From Isoetes taiwanensis (taxonomy: Eukaryota > Streptophyta > Lycopodiopsida > Isoetales > Isoetaceae), in the NCBI GenBank assembly GCA_021234155.1, contig JAJEKV010000064.1, positions 3,904,001 through 3,968,000 on the forward strand: a stretch of 64,000 nt of DNA, given 5' to 3'. The position numbers and the translations under genes are program-made. Each line of letters starts with the position of its first letter. Position 1 is the first letter of the stretch. The notes under the pieces were generated by a model. That model was given only the letters and a program-made list of their open reading frames with translations, was not told where the DNA came from and searched no databases. Shown in pieces: positions 48,139-58,605 of this stretch.

Positions 48139-48822
48139 CTAGGGAAATCCACTTCCACCTTCTAGGTTAGGGTTGAAGTCTTCGTCATCCGAGTCATCGG
48201 AGGAGACGGGCTGGTCGGCTGGCCGTTCCATGATGATGACCTTGACGTTGGGGGTCTTCTTCGTCTTTCTCTTGGGCTCCTCCACGTGTTTGCCCTTTTT
48301 CTTCTTCTTTTCCTCGGCCTCCTTGGCCTCCTTTTCCTCCCTCTTCCTCTTCTTCTCCGCCTTTTTCTTCTCTCGACGCCGTTCTTTCGCCTCATGCAGC
48401 TTGATCCAAGCTTCAAGCTGTTCTTCCTCAGTCGGCTCGGGGGTTGGCTCCCTCTGCTCTTCCTGTACTTTGGTCTCCCGCTCTTGCTCTGACTTTTCTT
48501 GCTTCTCCTTCTCCATATGCTCGAGTACTCTCTGGATTTCGTCGTCGCCTTCTATTTCCTCGAGCACTTCTGTCGAGGCCTCCGAGTGCACCTCTGATGT
48601 CTCGTCTATCGGCTGATCTATCTCCTGGTCGATGATGTTGGCCAGGTTCTCTTGTGATCCCTGCTGGGATCCCTCCTCGTGATGCTCCTCCAAAACTGTC
48701 TCCTCGCTTGGTGAAGGTTGGTCTTCTCTCGCGAGAAGACGCTCCCGAAGCATCTCCTGCAGTTGGGCACTGGCTGTATTCTCTCGTCGAGGGAGTGGGG
48801 CGGTCTGTTTGGTCCTCGCCAT
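48139..48822 (-). CDS. Family X member 2 ORF with histone-H3-like N-terminus
   Basis: 227 codons. The start reads MARTKQTAPLPRR. Residues 2-8, ARTKQTA, equal the histone H3 tail including the K4 context, and removal of Met before Ala is expected. Next comes an acidic Q/E/S-rich region (about 20-105), then a long highly charged, probably helical K/E/R segment (about 105-185) with basic clusters. An acidic tail SSDDSDDEDFNP follows. The stop codon lies in the adjoining GAATCT array, so the natural C-terminus may be lost. It sits about 660 bp downstream of an LTR and PBS on the same strand, so it is probably the first ORF of an LTR element. No gag or pol domain is recognised. Confidence 0.6.
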   Translation of the reverse strand: MARTKQTAPLPRRENTASAQLQEMLRERLLAREDQPSPSEETVLEEHHEEGSQQGSQENLANIIDQEIDQPIDETSEVHSEASTEVLEEIEGDDEIQRVLEHMEKEKQEKSEQERETKVQEEQREPTPEPTEEEQLEAWIKLHEAKERRREKKKAEKKRKREEKEAKEAEEKKKKKGKHVEEPKRKTKKTPNVKVIIMERPADQPVSSDDSDDEDFNPNLEGGSGFP

Positions 48823-49000
48823 GTTTTACGTCTCGTCGATCAGAGGTCGGGCGCCCAAAAATTGCCTCAGAAAGCGGGAGCAATTTTCTAAACAGGAAAC
48901 CTACAAATGAGGAGGGGTCTAGGTCTATTTATAGTTTGGGTGTGCCAAGGCACCTATTAACCTATGATATATGCTTACTTCAGACTTTTCTAATCCATTG

Positions 49001-49067
49001 GTCTCACGGTGTGCGCTAGGAGGCAAAACCAATTTTTGGTTTTGGGTCTGGGCGCATACCATGAGAC
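49001..49067 (-). other. 67-bp palindrome, leader hairpin 1
   Basis: The outer arms GTCTCACGGTGTGCGC and GCGCATACCATGAGAC pair at 14 of 16 positions. The inner arms CAAAACCAA and TTGGTTTTG pair perfectly. It lies between the PBS and the ORF of the minus-strand LTR element, so it would be in its RNA leader. Confidence 0.8.
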
Positions 49068-49212
49068 ATTTGGCATTCTTGACTAAATTGTATGATTTCT
49101 AGACATGTTCTTAGGGGTATAACATACAGATCTAACTAATTCTTACCTTAAAACTCGATTCAGCATGTTAGTTTGTTAAAATTCAGCATGTTTCAAGGTG
49201 ATTATGGCCTAT

Positions 49213-49279
49213 GTCTCACGGTGTGCGCTGGGAGGCAAAACCAAAATTTGGTTTTTGGCCTGGGCACATACCGTGAGAC
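49213..49279 (-). other. 67-bp palindrome, leader hairpin 2
   Basis: The same length and design as the structure 212 bp away. The outer arms GTCTCACGGT and ACCGTGAGAC pair perfectly, and the inner arms include ACCAAA/TTTGGT. It ends about 200 bp before the PBS. Confidence 0.8.
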
Positions 49280-49482
49280 CTTTGCTACTTTAGGTCAATT
49301 TGATATTCAACTTTTTAGTTTTTAGTTTTCTTGGTTCTTCAATTCTTCTAACTGTTACTAGCTTAGCATATACTACAAAAATGAGAAAAAAAATTTCCCA
49401 CTTTTTCGAGGTTTGAGAATCCTACTAAGTTAGTACTACTGGGAGCATGGTCAGTGCTTTGCTCTTGGTCACCAAGAACATA

Positions 49483-49494
49483 GCTCTGATACCA
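49483..49494 (-). other. Primer-binding site, tRNA-iMet type
   Basis: Read on the minus strand, TGGTATCAGAGC is the standard plant initiator-Met tRNA primer site. It lies 3 bp downstream of the LTR end (GGCATCA). Confidence 0.85.
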
Positions 49495-49497
49495 CTG

Positions 49498-51000
49498 TGA
49501 TGCCCCCTACTCGTATACGGTGCACTCACCGTATACAAATAGGAGTTCATCCCCCATACCAGCTCCACGCTGATACAAGGCCCTCCACGTGTCACTGTAA
49601 CCTTGATGAGTTCCAGTGGGAAGAATGAAGGGGTCATTTTACCCTGTCTCCCTTCAGGGCCTACCTAGCTGCGGAAGCGTAAACATACATGTTAGTATAC
49701 AACATCAACATCACGTGTCCATCACGAAGAATGGCTCATCACATATATGCATAGACAGATATCAGCACATATAGGAGTTCCTACCCAAGGCTCAGACTCG
49801 AGAGGGGATGACTGACGGCTTGGGCCTCCAGAAGTCATTGCAGACAGAATTCATGGCAATGGATTTGGCTGGCAATAGAACATGGCTTGGGGTAGTCCAC
49901 TCCATCCGCCCCTCCTGTGCACACTTTGCAGAGTAGGTTGAAAAGTGTTGGGACCTGACTGTAGCCCTCCGGATGCATAGCCAAAGGGGCTATTCCTGGG
50001 TTGCATCTCCCCAGTTCCGATGGGGCAGGTAGGGATCACTCCCACCAGAGATCTACATGCTGACTCAAGGTGACTAGAGGGCCACTGCCCGTACTCGACT
50101 TGAACTCCATGGAAGGTGTCCACCACCCCAAGAGTGTCGAACCCATGCAAAGCCCTCACGCAGTGGCAGAGCATTAGGTCTAGTGCACAATAGTCCCCAA
50201 TAGGCCTTACTACCAGAGGGACGTGATCATGAGTCAGGGCATGAACCTCCTTGTAAGCCAGTCTGGCCCCTTCACCCACAACCAGGTGTGGTTCTTGTAC
50301 ACAGGCCGAATTTAATAGTGCATTAAAGAGGGCTAGCTAGAAGCATCAACTACCAGGCTTTAAGGTTTCTACCCCCTTCCCAATACAATGAGTCCACAGA
50401 GATACATCATCCATACATATCACAGAAGAACTAAAGAACAAGATCTAATCTAAATCACAGAGTTAGGTTCTTTAGTTAGGGCTCGATATCTGGGGATCTA
50501 GATGGCTGCTATGGGCAATTTAATAGGCTAAACCTACTTATTCAATGCCTGGGAGACGATTTAGACTATTAAATTGACAAAATACCTGATCCTTGGCTCG
50601 CTCCTCCTGCTCTGAACACGACCATACTGCTGAACTGCTAGAAGGTGAAGCTAGAAGGGGAAACTGATGAGCTAGATCGCTCAGACAGAGTTTGGGAGGT
50701 GGGTTTGGCTCCTGGAGCAAGTAAAACAGAGTCCTAGAATGCTATGGACGAAAAATAGCAAGTTAGGGTTTCCTACCTATATAGACTAAGGGTTAGGGCT
50801 AGGGTTTCCCATTATCTCTTTAAGCATGTGGGATAATTGGGTGTGGCCCACTTGCCTTTATTAACTAGGTGGCATAAAGTGTCCACATGGGTAAGTGTGT
50901 ACACTTGGATAAATGTGCACATGGGTAAATGTGCACATGAATAAATGTACACACCTTGCAAGTTGCCCCCTAGGGTGCTACGCTTGGCACGCGTGGCGCA
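49498..51000 (-). repeat. Family X member 2: 5' LTR (right border uncertain)
   Basis: On the + strand it begins TGATGCCCCC next to the PBS and runs at least to the 'gttgccccctagggtgc' motif near 50,970. It is homologous to 19,220-20,840. A short repeat of AAATGTGCACATGGGT type, about five copies, lies at 50,876-50,955. The matching 3' LTR is absent from the window on the left, so the element is broken there. Confidence 0.65.
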
Positions 51001-51121
51001 TACATCGGTCGGGATGGCGGTATGCGTTGATTTTAGGCGATGCGATATCGTCTTAGGACCGTGAGCATCTTTGGCCGGAACGTCACCGATCTTGTCGTGG
51101 ATTTCTGCTATCCTCAAACCA

Positions 51122-51425
51122 AGGTGCACAGTGTGAAGATATGACCAATAGCAGAGTGTTGTCTGAATCCTGTCTGTGTGAGGGCTTGCACCTCTATTTC
51201 CTCGGCCCATATTATCAATTCTTGCTTCAGAATGTTGGCCATCAATTTTGCAAAGAGGGAGCTGACCATGATTGTTCTATAGTTGGCAGGCATATCTGGG
51301 TCCCCTGCCTTCTAGATGGGACTCTACCCTGCTAGTGGACCATTGTCTGGGAAATCTTTCTTGCAATGCCCTGTCGAATAATCCAGTGGAAAAACCACGC
51401 GGAGAGTAAGATGACCATCTTATAC
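51122..51425 (-). pseudogene. LINE reverse transcriptase fragment
   Basis: Minus-strand translation gives KAGDPDMPANYRTIMVSSLF and LIIWAEEIEVQALTQTGFRQ then HIFTLCTLV. These are the RT fingers and palm entry of a LINE, related to but distinct from the element at 38,911 (FKAGDRNTVRNYRTIMISS). An in-frame TAG precedes KAGD. The fragment is about 300 bp and abuts the family X LTR on one side and a T23 run on the other. Confidence 0.8.
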
Positions 51426-51432
51426 GTGGAGA

Positions 51433-51455
51433 TTTTTTTTTTTTTTTTTTTTTTT
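51433..51455. repeat. T23 homopolymer
   Basis: A run of 23 T, close to the LINE RT fragment. It could be the reverse-complement poly(A) of another insertion, but no target duplication was found. Confidence 0.6.
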
Positions 51456-52434
51456 AAAGAAAGAATCATCTAGGGGTGGTTGTTTCTCAAAAGAGCCATG
51501 GATGGCTAACCTAGATATTACTTGGAAGGCCTGTTGGTATTCAGGCAACCATGGATATGGTCATGGAAATATGAAAATATGAAAATTTGAAGAAATAGAA
51601 GAATAAGAATAAGAAGGAAAAGATCCTAGATTTATCTTTGAATCAAGATCTTATGCCTATTGTTTAGTTGTACACATTGTAAGGGCAAATGTTGCAGGTT
51701 GGCATGTGCAAGGTCTCCTTGCCTAAAAGTTTGGACTTGGGAATGACTACAAGGTTTGTCTTGCAAATAATGGATTTTAAAACATGGCCTTGTATTTACG
51801 TTGGGAAACATTGCATTGCAAATGCATGCAACTTTTGGGTGCATGCAAGGCACTTGTCACATGCTTGAACAAAAAGTTCTTGCATGGGGTTATTATTTGC
51901 ATGTGGTTATTATATGCACGTTTGCATGAACTTGAAGAACCAAGGCTTTGGCTACAAAGCAATAGTTGCCATGGTATTTTCCATATTAATGGTTGAAATA
52001 CGTTCATGAATAGTGATACTGGAAAATGGCATGTATTTTTTTCTAAGATCATTTGATAAAAAATGACTAAGGGTTTGATTTTAGGGTTTTCGGACAGTTA
52101 ACGTGACCCTCTAACCGTGAAGAGAGACAGATGGAAACAGAAACGGATGGAAATGTACCTGCATTCCGTCCATTCCGTCAAGAAGACAGACTGGTAAGGC
52201 ATTTGTTGAATTTTTTAATTCCTACAAAAAAAGAAAATAGCAGAAAAGAAATGGTCGTAGGACACTACCAATCTGAAGGAACGGTAGTAAGGACAGGGAT
52301 TCCAGCAGATAAATAGGCATGAGCCCGAGATTAAAACGCCTAGATGCATTAGCTTTGAAGCTCCTTTGTGCAAGGGGAACGCCCTTGCATAATAGTTTCT
52401 TTATGAACATGGGTAGGAAGAAAGGGATCTGAAC
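51456..52434. other. No gene seen
   Basis: About 1 kb of AT-rich sequence with GCATG-rich wording at 51,780-51,930. I see no supported feature. Confidence 0.5.
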
Positions 52435-52854
52435 ATGGCTACCAGGAAGAGGCTTGAATTTGAGAATAGTCAGGCTCCCAAGAGGAAGAAGCTATTTGAA
52501 TTTCGTAAGGCTGCACAAGGGCCTTCAGTTACTGCAGGATGTGGGAGCAAACCTAGGAATGATGGTAACTTGGAAAATCCAGACCCCAATGAGGTGGGGC
52601 AAAACTGCAAATCCATGGATGGAGTAGCTGCTCAAGCAGACAAGAACAATGAGCAAAATACAATTGCAACAAAGGGGAATCCGGATCTCATTGCTGGAGG
52701 TGCACCTGCTGCATTAGCAAAGCAACATGCTGGAGTTATCATGGGAGCGGAAAACATTCAGGTTTTCTATATGTTTTGTGTATATGTGTGCTTATATGAG
52801 ATTGCTAATAATAAGTACCATGCCAAAAAACTTGCAGATTACATGAGTAAATGA
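52435..52854 (+). CDS. Hypothetical ORF, lysine/arginine-rich N-terminus
   Basis: 139 codons. The N-terminus MATRKRLEFENSQAPKRKK has two basic clusters suggesting nuclear import. The rest is N/A/Q-rich until a hydrophobic C-terminal part (FYMFCVYVCLY) that looks like intron read-through after a possible CAG|GT junction near 52,762. It may be a first exon or a chance ORF. No family is recognised. Confidence 0.25.
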   Translation: MATRKRLEFENSQAPKRKKLFEFRKAAQGPSVTAGCGSKPRNDGNLENPDPNEVGQNCKSMDGVAAQADKNNEQNTIATKGNPDLIAGGAPAALAKQHAGVIMGAENIQVFYMFCVYVCLYEIANNKYHAKKLADYMSK

Positions 52855-54077
52855 GTACATGAACTTGTTGTGCATGAGCTGGACATTGCACATTTTCAGA
52901 GTCATGCATATGCAAAATATTAAAGAACAATAGAAAAAGTATATCGAACCAGGCAGACCATTAAGTGACTAGTTAGTACTAAGCTCTTATTGTGTGCAGA
53001 AATATGTTCCAGCCACATTATTAGGTTGGTGATATAATATGCTGGGAAAATGCCTTGGCCTTTGCTCTTATTTTTGACATGGCCCTTGGATCCATTTGAG
53101 TTAGGGACTTCCATTATTTAATACTTCTGAAAATTTTTTGCTTAGCTAAGAAAGTTTTTAGAACTAGATCCATAAGAGTTTTAATATCTTATGTTTGTTT
53201 ACTCTTGAACTAATATAATAATGCGTGCGGGATTATATCTTTGCAACTCCGATAATTGGATATATGGACAAGGGTCCTAATATCCTATGATTAATCTGTT
53301 GATTTTCCAAGTATGGCCCTAGATGTACTAATTCTAGATATTATGAGGTTAACCTTAGCTTCTTTTCTAGGATTATTTGCTGAAATGGAGGTCAGATCTA
53401 AGAGACATCCAAGATTCTTTGTTCTTGGGGTTCTTGCTCTTTCGACCATGGAAATTCTATATACTAGATCTATAAAAGGCTTAATATCTTAGCATTTATG
53501 TTCTCTATAAAATATGCATGTTCATGTTTGCCTTATGCATGGTGAAGGGATAACCCAAGATACCTCTTGCTTATTGTTAGTAGCTTAGGCTTTTACCCTA
53601 TCTAAGGCTAAGCTTGTCCTCGGTTCTCTTGCAGTAACCAGGTTTCTTGCTCCATGCTTTGGTGAATTACTTTTAAGCTTATGGTTCGAAATACGGAACT
53701 TCAATGTAAGCATTTTCCAAATGGGATACTGAGTAAAGTTACAGCTGAACATATGGTTTTTGAATAAGGAAAATCATTTAATATTGATATTCAGTGGGAT
53801 ACAAATGTCTAGATTAATTTAAGCCATTATGGCAATCTGAAAATGTCATGTATGCTGAATATTATAAACAGGAAATAATTTCAAGATTGTGTTCACTTTG
53901 ATCTGTAAAAGAATGTAAGTGAATTTTTTCGTATGAAATACAATGATGAAGTTAATGTTCCTGCATCTAGTCTTGGCCTAGGTAACTATGCCTGTAAGTT
54001 GTCCTAGGGCTGCAAATTGCGGACTTGGTATTCCTGCAAGGAGTACTAAGGATGAAGGTCTGTTATCAGATTTTAAA

Positions 54078-54121
<44 letters not shown>

Positions 54122-54595
54122 AGTACATGAACATATGTTAACAAGTCTTTAAAAATGCAGAATAAGCTTGGGCTTGTGCATGTGCTTGCATAAGGCAAAT
54201 TCAATCTATTTGGCAAGGATCTGGGAATGGCCCAATGCAAAAGCTTGCCCAATATAGTGGGAAGAGCCTTTAAGATAAGGCAAAATAGGTGAAATGGGAA
54301 AGACCACTTAAATGTGGTAGTCCATAGATAAAATTTAAAATAGAGCCATCAATGATGACCTCTAAATGTTAGATTAACAAAAAATAAGGGTAAAATCCGT
54401 TTTTGGGAAACCCTCTTTTGTATGTATGGTTGCCTGCAGCTGATCCATGCGCCCAGAGATGCGCCTGGAGATGGTTTCGGCAAGATTCGTGTTGCCATAA
54501 CATGTAGCTGAGGAAAAGCAGAGGCATTGCTCAGCCAATCTGCCGCAGTGACAGAGCTAGAACGATGGAATGAGATGCATACTATGGCTGTTTCA
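52855..54595. other. No gene seen; contains T37 run
   Basis: AT-rich, intron-like or intergenic sequence. A T37 run lies at 54,080-54,116, with no recognisable insertion boundary. Confidence 0.5.
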
Positions 54596-55446
54596 AAATG
54601 ATAGGATCTTAGAGAATCTAGGAGAACCTATATAGAATCTTGGAGAATCATGTGAATCTTGAGAGAATCTTAGAGAATCTAGGGAAACCCTGATGGAAAC
54701 TTTGAGAATCTAGGGGAATCTTGATAGAGCCTTGGAGAGCCTAAGGGAATCTTCATAGGATCTTAGAGAGTCTACGAGTATCTACATAGATTCTTGTGGA
54801 ATCTATGGGAATCTTGAGAGAATCTAAAGGATTCATAGAATCTAAGGAAATGTAGGAGAATCTACAAAAAATCCTGGGGAATTTAGAGGAATCTTTTATG
54901 ATCTACAAGAATCTTTCACACTGTATATGTTTTGTAGGATGAATCTTGGAATCTTAATGGAATCTATGGTACTTTAATTGAATCTAGCAAGACAATATTG
55001 GAATCTATAGAAATCAAAAGAGAATCTTTGCGAATCTAGAGGAATCAAAGGGAATCTTCATAAAATCTTTGATAATCTAGAGGAATCTTGATGGAATCTT
55101 GGAGAATCTAGGAAAATGTTCATAGGATCTTAGAGAATCTAAGAGAAGGTACATAGAATCTTGGGGAATCTCGGAGAATCTTTGAGAGTCTAGAGAAATC
55201 TAAGAAAATCTTCTTAAAATCTTTGAGAATCTCGGGAAATTTGAGAAAGGGAACCTTTATAGAATTTAAGGGAACGTAGGAGAATCTACAAAGTATCTTG
55301 GAGGATCTAGAGGAATCTTGGGATAATCTTTTATAATCTAGAGGAATCTTAATAGAATCCTGGAGAATCTTGAGGAATTTTGATATAATCCAAGGGAATC
55401 TAGAACAATATACATGGAATCTTGAGAAATGTAAAGGAATCTTGGG
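54596..55446. repeat. GAATCT-type degenerate array 2
   Basis: About 850 bp of the same short-period GAATCT repeats as 47,400-48,138. The segment near 55,016-55,090 follows the same irregular unit order as 47,530-47,605. Confidence 0.85.
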
Positions 55447-55576
55447 ATAGTTTTGAAAATGCTGAAAACAGCTCCTCTGCTAGAATAGTAAACATTAGTG
55501 CAGAATTTATAATGTGACAGGTTGACAAGGCTGATATGTTTGTGCTAAGCAGTATCAAGTTCCACACTATATACAT

Positions 55577-56773
55577 AAAACTTTCCATGTCGGTTTGCCA
55601 ATTTGTTAAGCCGGAGGGATGGCGCTTAGGGTTCCAGTTTAGGGTGGCGGCGGCGGCCGCCCGATGCCTGTAGCTTCATCAAGGAAGGTCGAACGAAGCT
55701 GGAGGAGCAGCGAAAAACGGCTGCTGCTGCTATGGTAAGATCGTGTGGGAGCTGTCTCGCCCATCCTCCCCCTGTCTGTCCCGGATCTTGGCAGCAAAGC
55801 AGGCCCAGTGGAGCATAGCCGCAGCTCTGTTACCCTACTTCTGGCTGTTGAATCTATGGCAGGAAAAGGTATGGTGTTTCTGCTTCAGCTTTGATCTTGT
55901 TTGGCAGCCAAGGGTTCGTAGAGATTCTAGTATGATTTTTCAGTTCTAAGCAGTTCTGTTCCTTAGAATATCGCATCAGAGCTTCTGTGTTGCTTACTGA
56001 GATTCCTCTACATCCCATGTGACAGTTTATGTGGTCTTTTCTTGGAACACTTAAGCTGTCTGCCGCCCTCCCTGTCCCAGCAAGGGGAGGATTGTGAGCA
56101 AATGATGGCTGCTCCGATCATTCTGGAATATGCTACTGGTGGTTTGCCATGGGATTCCCTGGGCGGAAGACTAGGGAGGCCCTTGCATTGTGGGAATGAA
56201 GCCCATATTCTTTGCACGAAGGGATGAGGTTCAGCAGGCCTGTCTTCTTTTCTTATTGCTTGGAAGAAGGTTCTACCTATAGTACTGCAGTAATGGAATC
56301 AGGCCGAGTTAATGCGTATGAGCCTTGCCTTGGATGCTGGGATATCCTTCGGAGAATGCTTCAAGTGGTTCCTTCTTACTAAGATCTCTTGATGGCCATT
56401 CTAGAATGGGAAGTAGCAGCCTGAACCTTGCTCTTGATCCTGGGCGATTGAGACAGGATTAACTCATATCTGGTGACCAGGTGCTTAAATTTCTTATCAG
56501 GCCTATTGTGGAGCCATTGTAATAAGGTCTTAGACCATTTGTTTTATTAAAATTTAGCCTAGGAACTGAGCCCTTCTCTCCTATAGTATCCTATGGAGAA
56601 GAAGTTGAGAGAGGCTCTAAGTACTGGGTCTTGAGTCTAGACTGCTATTCATGGATTTGAGAAGTGATAGCACCTCTGGACTCACTGTATGTGTAAACAC
56701 TCTTATCTTTTGAATACAATACAGATCATTCTTGCCTTCAAAAAAAAAAAAAAAAAAAAAAACTTTCCATGTC
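55577..56773 (+). mobile_element. Poly(A)-tailed retroposon with 15-bp target duplication
   Basis: AAAACTTTCCATGTC occurs at 55,577-55,591 and again at 56,759-56,773. Between them is 1,167 bp ending in about 20 A, preceded by 'gaatacaatacagatc'. This is the signature of LINE-mediated reverse transcription. The 5' part is GC-rich (a GGCGGCGGCGG run near 55,643), as in a 5' UTR. No long ORF is present and no parent gene or LINE protein is recognisable, so it is either a non-coding or processed retrocopy or an internally deleted LINE. Confidence 0.85.
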
Positions 56774-58380
56774 TCCTAAGGTCACGTCTTGACACAATCG
56801 GCAGATAGCTACTACATCTATATCTAGTATGTAGCTACATTTACGAAAGTTATGCTCCGTTAAAAAAAATGGCTATATTGGATACATGGTATGTAGCGAC
56901 ATTTGCAGACTTTGGCATTAAGTTACATGCCTTCCTTACAGACCTTTATCTCTGAGGGGAACTATTGCCAAAGTTGTGAAACACCAGATTCCATCCAATA
57001 TAAACATCCTGACTGTATTTCAAGTTGTTATAATTAGATACCCTACACATGAATTTAGCTACATGTGAGCAACAAAAAGAACTGGAAAAGGATGGGGAAA
57101 GATGGAGGGGGATAAACTGATAAAAGTTGGTCTTCCAGGAAGACTTGCTGCAAGGAAGTCCTCAAATGTGAACTCTGCATAGCCCAAGCTTATAAGGGTT
57201 TGTCGACATTCCTCAATGCATTTTCTACATGATCCACTTCAGCTTCATTCTGTATTTCCAAATTATGTACCTAAGTAGGATATAAGAATTGCAGTACTAT
57301 GTTTCATGTTGCATAAAAATATAGAGCAAAACTCATATGCAATGGGATTCGCAAAACATCTCAATTAGCAAGAAAAGAAATCATCCCACAACAAGGCTTC
57401 ATGCTTCCGTGCGCAGGGTATTTAATACAACAAGTTAATAGATCTTGGTCAGTAGGCACTAAGCACCACAACCCAACTCAACGTAGCAAAGCCCATTTGG
57501 AGCGTAGGGTTCATAAAGGCAACCTGGCAGAAAAGTGATAACAGACTCTGATAAATGTCAGCGCTCTTGGCAATAGGGCATTGATCATTGGAGCAACGAA
57601 GAACAACTTGTGGTATGCTTGTGGTGTTGTTTAAGAAAGAGTATCAACCGACAAATTATGCTCATTCCTTGTAGTCTGGACATATCTTGCGTATGCTCAG
57701 TCTACATCAGCTGCACAAAGCCTTCCTCATGATAAAAGATTTTGAGATATAAGGTCAATGTTGTTCATGCTTCAAGTTCTTCTGTCCATCATATTTAGAG
57801 CAAAAGCCCCGTATAAAGTTAAGTTTAAAACCTATTTTATTGCTCATTGAAAACTAAATTCACTAAACTCTTTCCATGGTTTTACATCAACTTACAAGAT
57901 CTGAAAACATGATGCTTCAAAAGAGACAATTTCCTTGTTCGAATAGCTCCATAAAATCGTCCCAATTTCTGTACTGAGGACTCCTAGTCAGTTTCTCATA
58001 TGCAAGGATGCTCTTGAGCTGATATATGCCTTTGAGTTGATAAGCTACCTGACAGGTTCCACCATCATTACATCTGGAATTTTTCAGCATGGCTAAGAGG
58101 GAAGTTTTGAATAATACGATAATAATGCCCAAGGTATGATGAGAGTTCTAGCAATGTTGTGTGCAAGCTGAGAAAAACAATGAAACACCTTAATCAGCTC
58201 CATAGCAATGGCTCATTATATCTAGAAGTTTCAAATCTGTTCCACCTGAATTAGCATATTGCATCTAAAAGAGAAAGATGAGAATTTACAAGTAAAGTGC
58301 TTTAATATTTTCGATAGCCAGCATCAGCAGGTACTGAGAACTGCTCATTTTATAGCAAAAGAAATTGCAGTCAGATAGTT
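56774..58380. other. Mostly non-coding; one weak minus-strand exon candidate
   Basis: The minus strand at 57,917-58,132 is open (71 codons, containing SPQYRNWDDFMELFEQG). About 70 bp downstream an AATAAA-type signal lies near 57,840-57,850, suggesting a possible terminal exon. No upstream exon could be tied to it. The rest shows nothing. Confidence 0.25.
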
Positions 58381-58394
58381 TTACTGCCTCCTAC

Positions 58395-58605
58395 ATCTCA
58401 AGTGGATTATCAACAAAGTCTAGAGCAGATAGCTCTGCGATATGGATTTCTGCCCAGTACTACCCAACAGCCTCCATTACCAAGCCGTCTTCCACCTACT
58501 AACCCTTCTCCTCCTCCAAATCCTGTGCCTGTTAATCCACCTCCTGCTAATCTAGCACTAGCAAATTCCAACCAAGATCTTACAATTATTGTTGAAGTAG
58601 AAAAT
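58395..58605 (+). CDS. Proline-rich open segment interrupted by Copia
   Basis: The frame from an acceptor-like 'ttgcag' at about 58,365 reads through LLPPTSQVDYQQSLEQIALR and a proline-rich stretch (PPTNPSPPPNPVPVNPPP) to VEVE, where the Copia LTR starts. It could be a host exon into which the element inserted. The frame after the element is outside the window. Chance coding cannot be excluded. Confidence 0.25.

Noticed and set aside
48173-48616. Plus-strand ORF of 147 codons rich in F, S and L
   Set aside because: It is the antisense of the K/E-rich ORF; its composition is explained entirely by that.
48139-48822. Calling the ORF a histone H3 gene
   Set aside because: Identity stops after ARTKQTA. 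There is no RKSTGGKAP continuation and no histone fold, and the protein is a charged, low-complexity sequence.
49851-50279. Minus-strand ORF of 142 codons
   Set aside because: It lies wholly in the family X LTR, and the homologous LTR at 19,600-20,000 does not keep the frame.
51777-52052. Minus-strand 91-codon ORF
   Set aside because: Repeated GCATG words create the open frame; no domain, splice or neighbour support.
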